A stretch of DNA of 64,000 nucleotides, taken from Eubacterium sp. (lineage in GTDB: Bacteria > Bacillota > Clostridia > Lachnospirales > Lachnospiraceae). Both the position numbers and the translations under genes were made by a program. This document shows, in pieces, positions 34,809-43,622 of this stretch. The DNA lies in the NCBI GenBank assembly GCA_024690665.1, contig JAILOU010000044.1, forward strand, positions 1 to 64,000, in the 5' to 3' direction. The notes below the pieces were generated by a model. The model was given only the letters and a program-made list of their open reading frames with translations. It did not search any database and was not told the origin of the DNA. Position 1 is the stretch's first letter, and the number at the start of each line of letters is the position of its first letter.

Positions 34809-37490
34809 ATGAAAAAGTTATATGGATTACTAATCCTTGGTTTTATATGCTTATGTTTGCCACAGGCGTTAAGCGTGAGTGCAGCGGAGACAAAAACAGC
34901 TAGTACAACCATTACAACAGGTGGTAAGTCCTCGAGCGTAACAGGAGCATCTGTTACCTATTCAGAGGTGGAAGCCATTACGGTAGAAGGTCTCAGTACC
35001 GATAAGGATGATATGTCGGAAAATGCCGAGGTGCTGCAAGGGTATCTGGACAATATTCGTGATAATCAGGTAGATGGGACAATCTATCGTCTAATCATCC
35101 CTAAGGGGACATACTATATCAATCAAAATATCTATATCTATTCGAATACCTGGCTGGATATGACAGCTGGGGCAACCTTTAAGCGAGGAGCCAGTAAAGC
35201 CGGAGGATTCCGGTGCGGTCTTGGCAATGAGGAGGAACCGACGGGGTATTCATCTGTGGAAAATGTCATCATCGATGGCGGCGAATTCAATGGAAATATC
35301 AGTGAATTTAATGAAAGTAATTCAGGGCAGTCAGGAGAAATCGTAGACGATGAGGATTCTTCGGTGTATCAGTACTCGATGTTTCGTCTCGGACATGCCA
35401 AGAATGTGATTTTTCGCGGTGTCAATTTTAACGGCGATGTCAACGGACATCATCTGGAAATCTGTAGCTGTGCCAATATCAGTGTTACGAATTGTACCTT
35501 TCAAAACAGTTCGGGCTCTAAGATAAAAGAAGCCATTCAGATTGAAGTTGCGCACGATAGCAGTAATTCGGTTAATTGTAAGGCATTTGACGATACTATT
35601 TGTAAAAACATCTTAATTTATAACAATACATTTAAAAATGTGACAAAGGGTATTGGAAATCATTTTACAATATACGGCATTTATAATAATCGAATATTGA
35701 TTAAGAACAATACATTTACGAATGTTTATAATGCTGCAATTAATCCAATCGGATGTAAAAATGTTACGATTGAAGGCAACACAATGACGAACGTGGGTCG
35801 AGGTGTTGTATATACATCGAATAGCAGTAATACCAAGGTTGCGAATGATCCGTCAACGGCGAAAGTCATTAAAAATATCAATCTTGTTATAAAGAATAAT
35901 ACGATTAAGACTTCGAATTCCAATGGCACCTCGTATCATTATAATTATGCAATCTATGTGTGTGGTACAGAGTATAATAACTCCGTAGATCCGATTGAGG
36001 GCGTGACCATTACCGGCAATACCATTAGTTCTTATGACGTGGCAATCTATCTAAGCTATGTTTCAAAGTCAACAATAAAAAGTAATAAAGTTACCAATAT
36101 CTTAAAGAACAGTAATAATTCGGCAGATGGCAAAGGGATTGTGGTGAAAGACAGCAGTAATTACAATACAATCTCAAGTAACAAGATAGGATCGAGTTCA
36201 AGTTATGCCATCAATGGTAGTGGTATTTATGTCGAGTCTTCTAAAGGGCTTAAGATAACAAGCAACAAGATTTACAAAACCACAAACAATGGTATTTATA
36301 TCGGAAGCAATTCGCAGGCTACTCTAAAGAAAAACACGGTCAAATACACAAAAAGTCACGGACTTAAGATTAATAAGGCAACGAGTGTATCAGATAGTTA
36401 TGGAACCTATAAAGGATGCAAAAAAGACGGAATTTATATCTATGCATCAACGGTGAAACTTCAAAAAGATACTTGTAAGAGCAATACCTCGAGTGGGATT
36501 GGAATTGATACCAGCTCTACGGTAAGCATTTACAAATCAAAGATTATTTCGAATGGAGTTCATGGCATATCGGTTGATGGAGCGACAAAAGTCAAAATCG
36601 GAAAAAAGAGTAACGGGAATACGATTCAGTCCAATGCGGAGCAGGGAATCTGCGTAAGAGACTGCACGAGTAAAACGGTTTCGATTGCGTATAATTCCAT
36701 TAAGAAAAATAAAAAGTCAGGCATCGGTGTCTATGAAAAATCTGTGGTAAGCGTACAAGAAAATTCTATTAAAAGCAATAAGACCAATGGCGTTAGTATC
36801 TGTGAGTCTACGGCTAAGGTCTACAACAACACCATTAAGGATAATAAAGCACACGGAGTATCTACAACCACAGCAAAAAGTTCTACGGTAATTGGTGGTA
36901 AATCAAAAGGTAATGTTATCAGTGACAATGGTGGTTATGGAATTGTAATTGCGAAAAGCAGTAATGTTAAGATTTCAAGTAACACCTGTCAGAACAACGA
37001 TACCGGAGTCTATGTGGGAACACAATCAAAGGCAACCGTTAAGAAAAACAAGATGAAGAGTAATTCGACAGGACTTGAGGTTGCAGGTTCCGGTAAGGTG
37101 ACGGCAACGGAAAACAAGATTACCGAAAATACCGGCAGCGGAGTTGTGCTTGTCAATACATCAAAAGCGGTAAAGGTTAAGAATAATACCTTAAGTAACA
37201 AGGGAAGTTATGAGATTTATAAGAGTTCTTCGTCAGACAGTAGTGATACAATTAAGAAAGTAAAACTTACCGGAATTAAGAAGAACTCTAAGACGATTGA
37301 AGGTAAGACTTTAGCCAATGTGAAAGTGACCTTATATGTGGGAAAGAAAAAGATTGGCAAGGTAAAAACAGACGAGGATGGAAAGTTTACTTTTAAACTT
37401 AAGAAAAAATTAAAAAAAGGTAAAACGATAAAAGTTAAATTAAAAGATGCGAGTGGGAATAGCATTTTACGAACAATAGTAGTAAAATAA
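34809..37490 (+). CDS. Secreted right-handed beta-helix protein 2 (large)
   Basis: The 893-residue protein starts at ATG 34809, after GGAAAGG; the frame is open further upstream but only ATG 34809 gives a signal peptide (LYGLLILGFICLCLPQALSV). The beta-helix N-terminus, IPKGTYYINQNIYIYSNTWLDM and HAKNVIFRGVNFNGDVNGHHLEI, matches the first beta-helix protein (HAKNVVIKNATFKNVYDCHLLEL). About 25 PbH1-like rungs of 20-23 residues follow, such as NSIKKNKKSGIGV. The last 75 residues form a lysine-rich Ig-like domain (ANVKVTLYVGKKKIGKVKTDEDGKF). It lies directly after the exporter genes. Function is probably glycopolymer binding or processing outside the cell; catalytic residues were not assigned. 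Confidence 0.85.
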   Translation: MKKLYGLLILGFICLCLPQALSVSAAETKTASTTITTGGKSSSVTGASVTYSEVEAITVEGLSTDKDDMSENAEVLQGYLDNIRDNQVDGTIYRLIIPKGTYYINQNIYIYSNTWLDMTAGATFKRGASKAGGFRCGLGNEEEPTGYSSVENVIIDGGEFNGNISEFNESNSGQSGEIVDDEDSSVYQYSMFRLGHAKNVIFRGVNFNGDVNGHHLEICSCANISVTNCTFQNSSGSKIKEAIQIEVAHDSSNSVNCKAFDDTICKNILIYNNTFKNVTKGIGNHFTIYGIYNNRILIKNNTFTNVYNAAINPIGCKNVTIEGNTMTNVGRGVVYTSNSSNTKVANDPSTAKVIKNINLVIKNNTIKTSNSNGTSYHYNYAIYVCGTEYNNSVDPIEGVTITGNTISSYDVAIYLSYVSKSTIKSNKVTNILKNSNNSADGKGIVVKDSSNYNTISSNKIGSSSSYAINGSGIYVESSKGLKITSNKIYKTTNNGIYIGSNSQATLKKNTVKYTKSHGLKINKATSVSDSYGTYKGCKKDGIYIYASTVKLQKDTCKSNTSSGIGIDTSSTVSIYKSKIISNGVHGISVDGATKVKIGKKSNGNTIQSNAEQGICVRDCTSKTVSIAYNSIKKNKKSGIGVYEKSVVSVQENSIKSNKTNGVSICESTAKVYNNTIKDNKAHGVSTTTAKSSTVIGGKSKGNVISDNGGYGIVIAKSSNVKISSNTCQNNDTGVYVGTQSKATVKKNKMKSNSTGLEVAGSGKVTATENKITENTGSGVVLVNTSKAVKVKNNTLSNKGSYEIYKSSSSDSSDTIKKVKLTGIKKNSKTIEGKTLANVKVTLYVGKKKIGKVKTDEDGKFTFKLKKKLKKGKTIKVKLKDASGNSILRTIVVK

Positions 37491-37574
37491 AAGAGTTATT
37501 TCGACTATGGGAATAAAAGTTCCCGCGGGCTCAATTGGAGCTACATATGAAAATGTTAAGGAGAACCATAAATC

Positions 37575-38705
37575 ATGGCTGGAAGAAGTAGAAGAAAAAA
37601 GAGAAAAATTAAGGCTATTATTGTAACAATCTTAATTATTGTTGCAGCAGCCTTGGTGTTCGGATATTATTTTGTTAATTCGTACATCCAAAGTAAGTTA
37701 GATCAGGTGGAGAGATATGAACTGTCAACAGATACAGAAGAAGAGGAAGAAGTTGTAGAAGAAGAAGGATATACCACGATTGCTTTATTCGGAGTTGATA
37801 ACCGAACTTCAGAGAGTCTGGAAAGTGGTAACTCTGATACGATGATTGTTTTAAGTATTAACAATGAGACTAAAGAATGTCGTCTAGCATCTGTTTATCG
37901 AGATACTTATCTTAACGTAGGCGAAGACAAATACAGAAAGTGTAATTACGCATATTCGGCGGATGGACCGTCAAGAGCAATTACGATGCTTAATGACAAC
38001 CTTGATTTAGATATCGAAGATTTCGTTACAATTGATTTTACCGGTCTGGTAGATGTTGTTGATGAACTTGGAGGAATAGAAGTTGATGTATCTGCAGAAG
38101 AGGCAGCTGCTATGCAAGAGTATATTGCGGAAACAGCAAGTCTGACAGGTAAGACGGCAAATTATGTATCCGAAGGAACGCAGACATTAGATGGTGTTCA
38201 GGCATGTACGTATGCCCGAATTCGTCACCTTACAGGTGGTGATTTCTCCAGAACGGAGCGTCAGAGAGAAGTCATTGAAAAGATTCTTGAGAAGATGAAG
38301 GATGCCAGCTATTCACAGTTAATTAATATCTTCGATTCCATGACGGAGAATAACAGAGTTTTGGTATCACTAAGTGATGATGAACTGAAGTATTATATTA
38401 AGAATGCTTCGAAGTTTGAAATTGAAGACACAACGGGATTCCCATTTGACTATGCATCGGATGATATAGGTTCTCTCGGATATATCATAATTCCGGTTGA
38501 CTTAGATAACAATGTAGAAACCCTACATGAATTCTTATATCCGGATGAAGATGATTATGAAGTGTCCGATACAACTGAGTCATATAGTTCGCAGATTATA
38601 ACGAATCTGGGACAGTACACGGCAACGGTGATTAACTCAGAAGACGATGACGATGAAGATTCAGATAGCAGTTCGGATTCAGATTCAGATTCCACAACAG
38701 AGTAG
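37575..38705 (+). CDS. LytR-CpsA-Psr (LCP) family glycopolymer ligase 1
   Basis: LCP enzymes move lipid-linked teichoic acid or capsule onto peptidoglycan outside the cell. The 376-residue protein has a very basic N-terminus (RSRRKKRKIK), one membrane helix (about 14-33) and the LCP domain: IALFGVDNR, SVYRDTYLNVG, NYAYSADGPSRAITMLNDNLDL, DFTGLVDVVDELGGIEVDV and CTYARIRHLTGGDFSRTERQREVI, with the conserved arginines. The C-terminus ends in a short Asp/Ser repeat tail. It sits between the beta-helix gene and a glycosyltransferase, and has a paralogue at 40529. Confidence 0.93.
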   Translation: MAGRSRRKKRKIKAIIVTILIIVAAALVFGYYFVNSYIQSKLDQVERYELSTDTEEEEEVVEEEGYTTIALFGVDNRTSESLESGNSDTMIVLSINNETKECRLASVYRDTYLNVGEDKYRKCNYAYSADGPSRAITMLNDNLDLDIEDFVTIDFTGLVDVVDELGGIEVDVSAEEAAAMQEYIAETASLTGKTANYVSEGTQTLDGVQACTYARIRHLTGGDFSRTERQREVIEKILEKMKDASYSQLINIFDSMTENNRVLVSLSDDELKYYIKNASKFEIEDTTGFPFDYASDDIGSLGYIIIPVDLDNNVETLHEFLYPDEDDYEVSDTTESYSSQIITNLGQYTATVINSEDDDDEDSDSSSDSDSDSTTE

Positions 38706-38719
38706 TAGTTAGATTAAGA

Positions 38720-38754
38720 AAGCAGCATCGATGGAGATAAAGTCGGTGCTGCTT
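38720..38754 (+). terminator. Stem-loop between LCP 1 and glycosyltransferase
   Basis: AAGCAGCATCGA (38720-38731) pairs with TCGGTGCTGCTT (38743-38754). The following bases AAAGTCGTTTC hold only a weak T-run, so this may be a partial terminator or RNA-stability hairpin rather than a full stop. Confidence 0.45.
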
Positions 38755-38786
38755 AAAGTCGTTTCTTAGGTAAGAGGTGTGAGGTA

Positions 38787-40517
38787 TTGGCGAAGAAGAA
38801 CACGCGAGGACCAATCAGACAAGATAAGACAAAAGACAATACAATAAAAGAGAAGTCAAAGCGTGCGGTAAACCAGTGGAGTCAGCTTGGAAAGACCGCG
38901 CAGTATTTAAGCCGCGTGAGTGTAAGAGAGGTTCTTTCACACACACTTGAGGGGAATAGTCATTCCATTCAGTCGTATTCGGAAAACAGTTATTTGTTTA
39001 TGACCTCAGATGCAGACATTGCAGGGCAGCGAGAGCATGTGTTTGCGAATCAGCCAAAGATTTCAATTGTAGTGGCAACTTATGAGACTCCGGCAGAACG
39101 ATTAAGTGCCATGATGGAATCTTTATTTGCCCAGACTTACACAAACTGGGAACTGATTATAGCAGATGCATCGGAGACAAACGGTGTGTTTCAGATGGTT
39201 CGTGCCATGCAAAAGAAATATCCGGATACGAGTGTGATCTATGAGCATTCCAAAGAAGATCATGGGATTGCTTCGACTTTTAATATGGCACTTTGCCGAG
39301 CGCAAGGAGATTATGTCGGATTTGTTGATCATGATGACATGTTAGAGCCGGGGGCTTTATTTGAAATTGTAACGCTGATTAATGAAGATGAAACGGCAGA
39401 CTTTATCTATACGGATGAAGATGCGGTAACAGAGGATCTTAATATCTACTTAAAGCCGTGCTTTAAACCGGATTTTAACGCAGAACTGTTAAATACCAAT
39501 AACTATATCGGTCGGCTTTTTGTGATCAAAAAGGAATTACTGGATATGGTAGGAATGTTCCGCGAGGAGTTTGAAGGAGCGCAGGATTATGATCTTGTAC
39601 TTCGTGCAACAGAAGCTGCAAAGGCAATCTATCATATTCCCAAGGTGCTTTATCACAAGCGACAGAAGAATGCATCTGCAACCTCGAATCCTGTTGGCAA
39701 GGTGAAATCAGCAGATGTAGCGGTTAAGGCGCTGGTGGAACATTTTGAACGAATTGGAACGCCTTGTGAAGTGAAGATGAAACTGGAGCAGGGATTTTTC
39801 AGACCGATTTATAAAGCAGATAAGTTTAAACAATTACTGGTCATCGTGACGGGATCGCATTTTGAAGAGACAAAGCAGATGACGGAACTTCGTAAATTTG
39901 GTGTAGAAGTCTGGCATATGCCGGAGGAAAATTCCGGTCAGAAATATGTCTTTGACCGAAAGTATATTCTGATGATTGAAAAGGCGGCATATCTGCCGGG
40001 GCGAAATGCACTTGAAGAGATGATGGGAATCTTGCAGCGCAAAGAGGTTGGGGCTGTAGGAACAAAATCAGTTAATGCAAAGGGAAAAGTACTACAAAAC
40101 GGTCTTGTTTATTTTGAAAATGGCCTCGTATGCCATGCGTTTGATGGACTGAAAAAGAATTATAAAGGTTATCAGGGGCGTGGGGAGTTGACACAATACG
40201 TAAGTGGTATTAATCTATACTGTGCGATGCTCAAAAAAGAAGCATTTGAAATGACCGGAGGATTCTTATGGGAATTGCCACATCGGTACCGGGCAATGGA
40301 TCTGTGCCTGCAGATGAAAAAGGCAGGATACAAAATCGTGCAAGATCCCTATGTGCTCGTCGAGATGGAAGAGCCGGAGCAGTATTCTACAGTAGAAGAA
40401 AACCGTGCAAGGCTCATCTTAAAAGACAGGTGGGAATTGGAATTAAAATCCCCGGATCCATATTATAATACTAATTTTGAAAAGGGGAACGCACGTTACA
40501 TTGTGCGTCAAAGGTAA
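38787..40517 (+). CDS. Family 2 glycosyltransferase
   Basis: The 576-residue cytoplasmic protein has a GT-A fold domain starting near residue 91: ISIVVATYETPAERLSAMMESLFAQTYTNWELIIADAS, FNMALCRAQGDYVGFVDHDDMLEPGALFEI with the metal-binding DHDD, and EEFEGAQDYDLVLRATE. The C-terminal 250 residues resemble a second, diverged GT-2-like half, as in large surface-polysaccharide transferases. The TTG start lies seven bases after GAGGTG. The N-terminal 90 residues are basic and of unknown role. It probably adds a sugar to the repeat unit or decorates the polymer exported by the nearby ABC genes. Confidence 0.88.
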   Translation: MAKKNTRGPIRQDKTKDNTIKEKSKRAVNQWSQLGKTAQYLSRVSVREVLSHTLEGNSHSIQSYSENSYLFMTSDADIAGQREHVFANQPKISIVVATYETPAERLSAMMESLFAQTYTNWELIIADASETNGVFQMVRAMQKKYPDTSVIYEHSKEDHGIASTFNMALCRAQGDYVGFVDHDDMLEPGALFEIVTLINEDETADFIYTDEDAVTEDLNIYLKPCFKPDFNAELLNTNNYIGRLFVIKKELLDMVGMFREEFEGAQDYDLVLRATEAAKAIYHIPKVLYHKRQKNASATSNPVGKVKSADVAVKALVEHFERIGTPCEVKMKLEQGFFRPIYKADKFKQLLVIVTGSHFEETKQMTELRKFGVEVWHMPEENSGQKYVFDRKYILMIEKAAYLPGRNALEEMMGILQRKEVGAVGTKSVNAKGKVLQNGLVYFENGLVCHAFDGLKKNYKGYQGRGELTQYVSGINLYCAMLKKEAFEMTGGFLWELPHRYRAMDLCLQMKKAGYKIVQDPYVLVEMEEPEQYSTVEENRARLILKDRWELELKSPDPYYNTNFEKGNARYIVRQR

Positions 40518-40528
40518 GAAAAATTATT

Positions 40529-41590
40529 ATGGCAGGAAGAAGAATGAGCGCAAGACAAAGACGAAAGAAAAAGATTCGTATGTTTTTCATCGAGATGATC
40601 ATTCTCGCAGTCGTCTTGATAGCGTTGTACCTGTTTGTGCAGATGGGCAAGATTAATCATAATGGGATTGACGCGGATAATGCGAATCTTGATGCATCCA
40701 CACTTGAGACACTAGATGGATATACAGATATTGCCGTTTTTGGACTTGATAATCGTGAAAGCGGTGAGTATGAAAATGGACGCACGGACGTCCTGATGGT
40801 TTTTAGTATCAATAACGATACCGATGAAGTGAAGATGGTGTCCGTATATCGAGATACCTATCTGAATATGACAAGCGAAGATAACAGTTATAATAAAGCA
40901 AATGCAGCTTATGCGATTGGTGGTCCGCAGCAGGCGGTGGATATGCTGAATCAGAATCTGGATTTGAACATCCAAAATTATGTTTCGGTTGACTTTGAAG
41001 CCGTCATTGATATGATTGATGAACTTGGCGGCGTAGATGATGTTGAAGTATCCAAAAATGAAGCCAAGTTAATGAAAAAGCCGATTAGAGAAGCCTGTAA
41101 ATTAAAGGGGGTCAGCGCTGATTCTGAATATGTTTCAGCGGGAACACAGACACTTGATGGAATTCAGGCTCTGTCCTATATGAGAATTCGTAAGGATTCC
41201 GGCGGTGATTTTAAGAGAACAAAAAGACAACGAGAAATTATTACAAAAGTAATCAAAAAGGCGAAGCAATCAAATATCATTACCTTAAACAGTATGATGA
41301 ATGAATTATTGCCAAAGATTTCAACTTCCTTGACGAATAAGGATATGGTGACATTATTGCTTCAGATGTTCTCGTATGAAGTGGCGGATTCGACGGGATT
41401 TCCATTTGAAAAGACGACGATGCGGCTGACGGTTGGAGACAGTGTCATCCCGGCTGATTTAGAGTCTAATGTGATACAACTGCATGAATTTTTATATGGA
41501 ACAGAAAGTTATACTCCAACAGATACGGTACAGGGATTTTCCAACGAGATTATAAACCTGACCGGAATTCATGAAGGAGACGGTTACTAG
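40529..41590 (+). CDS. LytR-CpsA-Psr (LCP) family glycopolymer ligase 2
   Basis: This is the second LCP enzyme, 353 residues. It has a basic N-terminus, one membrane helix (MFFIEMIILAVVLIALYLFV, about 14-33) and LCP motifs IAVFGLDNRES, SVYRDTYLNMTS, NAAYAIGGPQQAVDMLNQNLDL, VIDMIDELGGVDDVEV and LSYMRIRKDSGGDFKRTKRQREII. It lies 11 bases after the glycosyltransferase and 25 before glmS. Two LCP copies around one glycosyltransferase may serve different polymers or act redundantly, as known for LCP families in other Gram-positive bacteria. Confidence 0.92.
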   Translation: MAGRRMSARQRRKKKIRMFFIEMIILAVVLIALYLFVQMGKINHNGIDADNANLDASTLETLDGYTDIAVFGLDNRESGEYENGRTDVLMVFSINNDTDEVKMVSVYRDTYLNMTSEDNSYNKANAAYAIGGPQQAVDMLNQNLDLNIQNYVSVDFEAVIDMIDELGGVDDVEVSKNEAKLMKKPIREACKLKGVSADSEYVSAGTQTLDGIQALSYMRIRKDSGGDFKRTKRQREIITKVIKKAKQSNIITLNSMMNELLPKISTSLTNKDMVTLLLQMFSYEVADSTGFPFEKTTMRLTVGDSVIPADLESNVIQLHEFLYGTESYTPTDTVQGFSNEIINLTGIHEGDGY

Positions 41591-41615
41591 TAAGGAGTAA
41601 AGAGAGGTACACAAT

Positions 41616-43442
41616 ATGTGTGGAATCGTAGGTTATACGGGTAGACAGCAGGCAGCGCCTGTTCTTTTAGATGGACTTAGTAAATTAGAATATCGAGGAT
41701 ATGATTCGGCAGGTATTGCTGTTTATGATGGACATAAAATCAATATCAAAAAAGCAGTCGGTAAGCTTAAGGTACTGAGTGAACTGACACATGATGGCGA
41801 GACAATGCCGGGACAGATTGGAATCGGACATACCCGGTGGGCAACTCACGGAACACCGACGGTAGAGAACGCGCATCCGCATTACAACAAGGAACATACG
41901 ATTGCGGTAGTGCATAATGGAATCATTGAAAATTATTTAAAACTTCGTGGGAAGCTCGAAGCAAAAGGATATGAGTTTGTATCAGAAACCGATACGGAAA
42001 CCATTGCGCATCTTTTGGATTATTATTACAACGGCAATCCGATTGAAGCGATTACCAAAGTGATTCACAGGGTAGAAGGTTCTTATGCACTGGGAATTAT
42101 TTTTATGGATCAGCCGGATAAGTTATATGCAGTTCGTAAGGATTCGCCGCTGATTGTCGGAAAAGGTACAGACGGTAACCTGATTGCGTCGGATGTTCCT
42201 GCGGTATTAAAGTATACAAGAGATGTTTGTTATATTCAAAATGATGAGATTGCGGTATTAAAGCAGGATGGAATTTCATTTTATAATCTGGATTCTGAAC
42301 CGATTGAAAAGGAATTTTCCTATATTGACTGGGATGCAGATGCTGCGGAAAAGGGTGGCTATGAACATTTCATGTTAAAGGAAATGAACGAAGAGCCAAA
42401 AACTGTTCGTGACACCTTAAATCCAAGAATCGTGAAAGACGACGTAGTGATTGAAGAACTTGGCATGAGTGATGATGAAATCAAGGACATCAAGCAGATT
42501 CGAATCGTGGCATGTGGCTCTGCTTATCATACCGGAGTGACGGCAAGTTATGTATTTGAACAGATGGCAAGAATTCCGGTAACCGTTGAGGTGGCAAGCG
42601 AATTTCGATATCGAAATCCGATTCTTGATGTGCACGATTTGGTGATTATTATCAGCCAGTCCGGAGAAACGGCAGATTCTCTTGCAGCTCTTCGTCTGTG
42701 TAAGGAGCAGGGAATTCGCACACTTGGAATTGTCAATGTAGTTGGAAGCTCCATTGCACGAGAAGCGGACCGTGTTATGTACACCTGGGCAGGGCCTGAG
42801 ATTTCAGTTGCCACAACCAAGGCTTACAGTGCGCAGCTGATTGCACTCTATCTGCTTTCCATCAAGTTTGCAGATGTGAAGGGGCTGCTTGATGCCAAGG
42901 AAAAGGCAGATTTGATCAGTGACCTTAAAAAGCTTCCGGACCAGATTGAGTTATTGCTTCATAACAAGGAGAATATTCAGAAGTTTGCAACGCGCTATAT
43001 TGCGGCAAAGGATGTATTCTTTATCGGACGCGGAATTGACTATGCGATTTCGCTAGAAGGTTCATTAAAATTAAAAGAGATTTCTTACATTCACTCAGAA
43101 GCCTATGCGGCAGGAGAGTTAAAGCACGGAACCATTTCTTTAATCGAGGATGGAACACTGGTTGCAGCAGTCATCACACAAAAGCATTTATACCAGAAGA
43201 CGATTTCCAACATGGTGGAAGTCAAGTCAAGAGGGGCATTTGTACTGGCAGTTACCAATGAAGGAAATACAGAAGTAGAAAAAGCAGCAGATTATGTAAT
43301 CTACGTGCCGGAGACGAGTCATTACTTTACGAATTCACTCGCAATTATTCCGCTTCAGCTGTTTAGTTACTATGTATCCGTCGGTAAAGGATGCGATGTT
43401 GATAAACCAAGAAATCTTGCCAAATCGGTAACAGTTGAATAA
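41616..43442 (+). CDS. glmS: Glutamine-fructose-6-phosphate aminotransferase
   Basis: It makes glucosamine 6-phosphate from fructose 6-phosphate and glutamine, feeding peptidoglycan and the glycopolymers made nearby. The 608-residue protein starts MCGIVGYTG, whose Cys2 is the glutaminase nucleophile, and has the first-domain HTRWATHG and HNGIIEN motifs, two SIS domains (ACGSAYHTG, SQSGETADSL, FIGRGIDY) and the C-terminal KPRNLAKSVTVE. It follows LCP 2 by 25 bases, so there is no room for a glmS ribozyme in front. A strong terminator follows. Confidence 0.97.
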   Translation: MCGIVGYTGRQQAAPVLLDGLSKLEYRGYDSAGIAVYDGHKINIKKAVGKLKVLSELTHDGETMPGQIGIGHTRWATHGTPTVENAHPHYNKEHTIAVVHNGIIENYLKLRGKLEAKGYEFVSETDTETIAHLLDYYYNGNPIEAITKVIHRVEGSYALGIIFMDQPDKLYAVRKDSPLIVGKGTDGNLIASDVPAVLKYTRDVCYIQNDEIAVLKQDGISFYNLDSEPIEKEFSYIDWDADAAEKGGYEHFMLKEMNEEPKTVRDTLNPRIVKDDVVIEELGMSDDEIKDIKQIRIVACGSAYHTGVTASYVFEQMARIPVTVEVASEFRYRNPILDVHDLVIIISQSGETADSLAALRLCKEQGIRTLGIVNVVGSSIAREADRVMYTWAGPEISVATTKAYSAQLIALYLLSIKFADVKGLLDAKEKADLISDLKKLPDQIELLLHNKENIQKFATRYIAAKDVFFIGRGIDYAISLEGSLKLKEISYIHSEAYAAGELKHGTISLIEDGTLVAAVITQKHLYQKTISNMVEVKSRGAFVLAVTNEGNTEVEKAADYVIYVPETSHYFTNSLAIIPLQLFSYYVSVGKGCDVDKPRNLAKSVTVE

Positions 43443-43451
43443 ATATCATTA

Positions 43452-43490
43452 AGCTGCGCATCCATTAACCGGATGTCGCAGCTTTTTTTT
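43452..43490 (+). terminator. Terminator after glmS
   Basis: AAGCTGCG-C-ATCC pairs with GGAT-GT-CGCAGCTT and is followed by a run of T residues to 43490. Confidence 0.9.
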
Positions 43491-43622
43491 GGAGATGACT
43501 GACTTACGGATAAAAGCAACTGGGTGAGAGAAAAAAAGTGATAAGAACGGTGGATTTATCACAAATAGGACACAATATTTCCGTAAAATAGAAAAAAATG
43601 ATAAAGAAGGAGAAACCTTAAG

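Noticed and set aside
36000-37250. Repetitive DNA that could suggest a CRISPR array or tandem repeats
   Set aside because: The repetition follows the beta-helix rungs of one continuous reading frame; there are no identical repeats with unique spacers.
41590-41616. Possible glmS ribozyme before glmS
   Set aside because: Only 25 bases separate glmS from the preceding gene, far too few for the ribozyme, and no part of it was seen inside the upstream gene.
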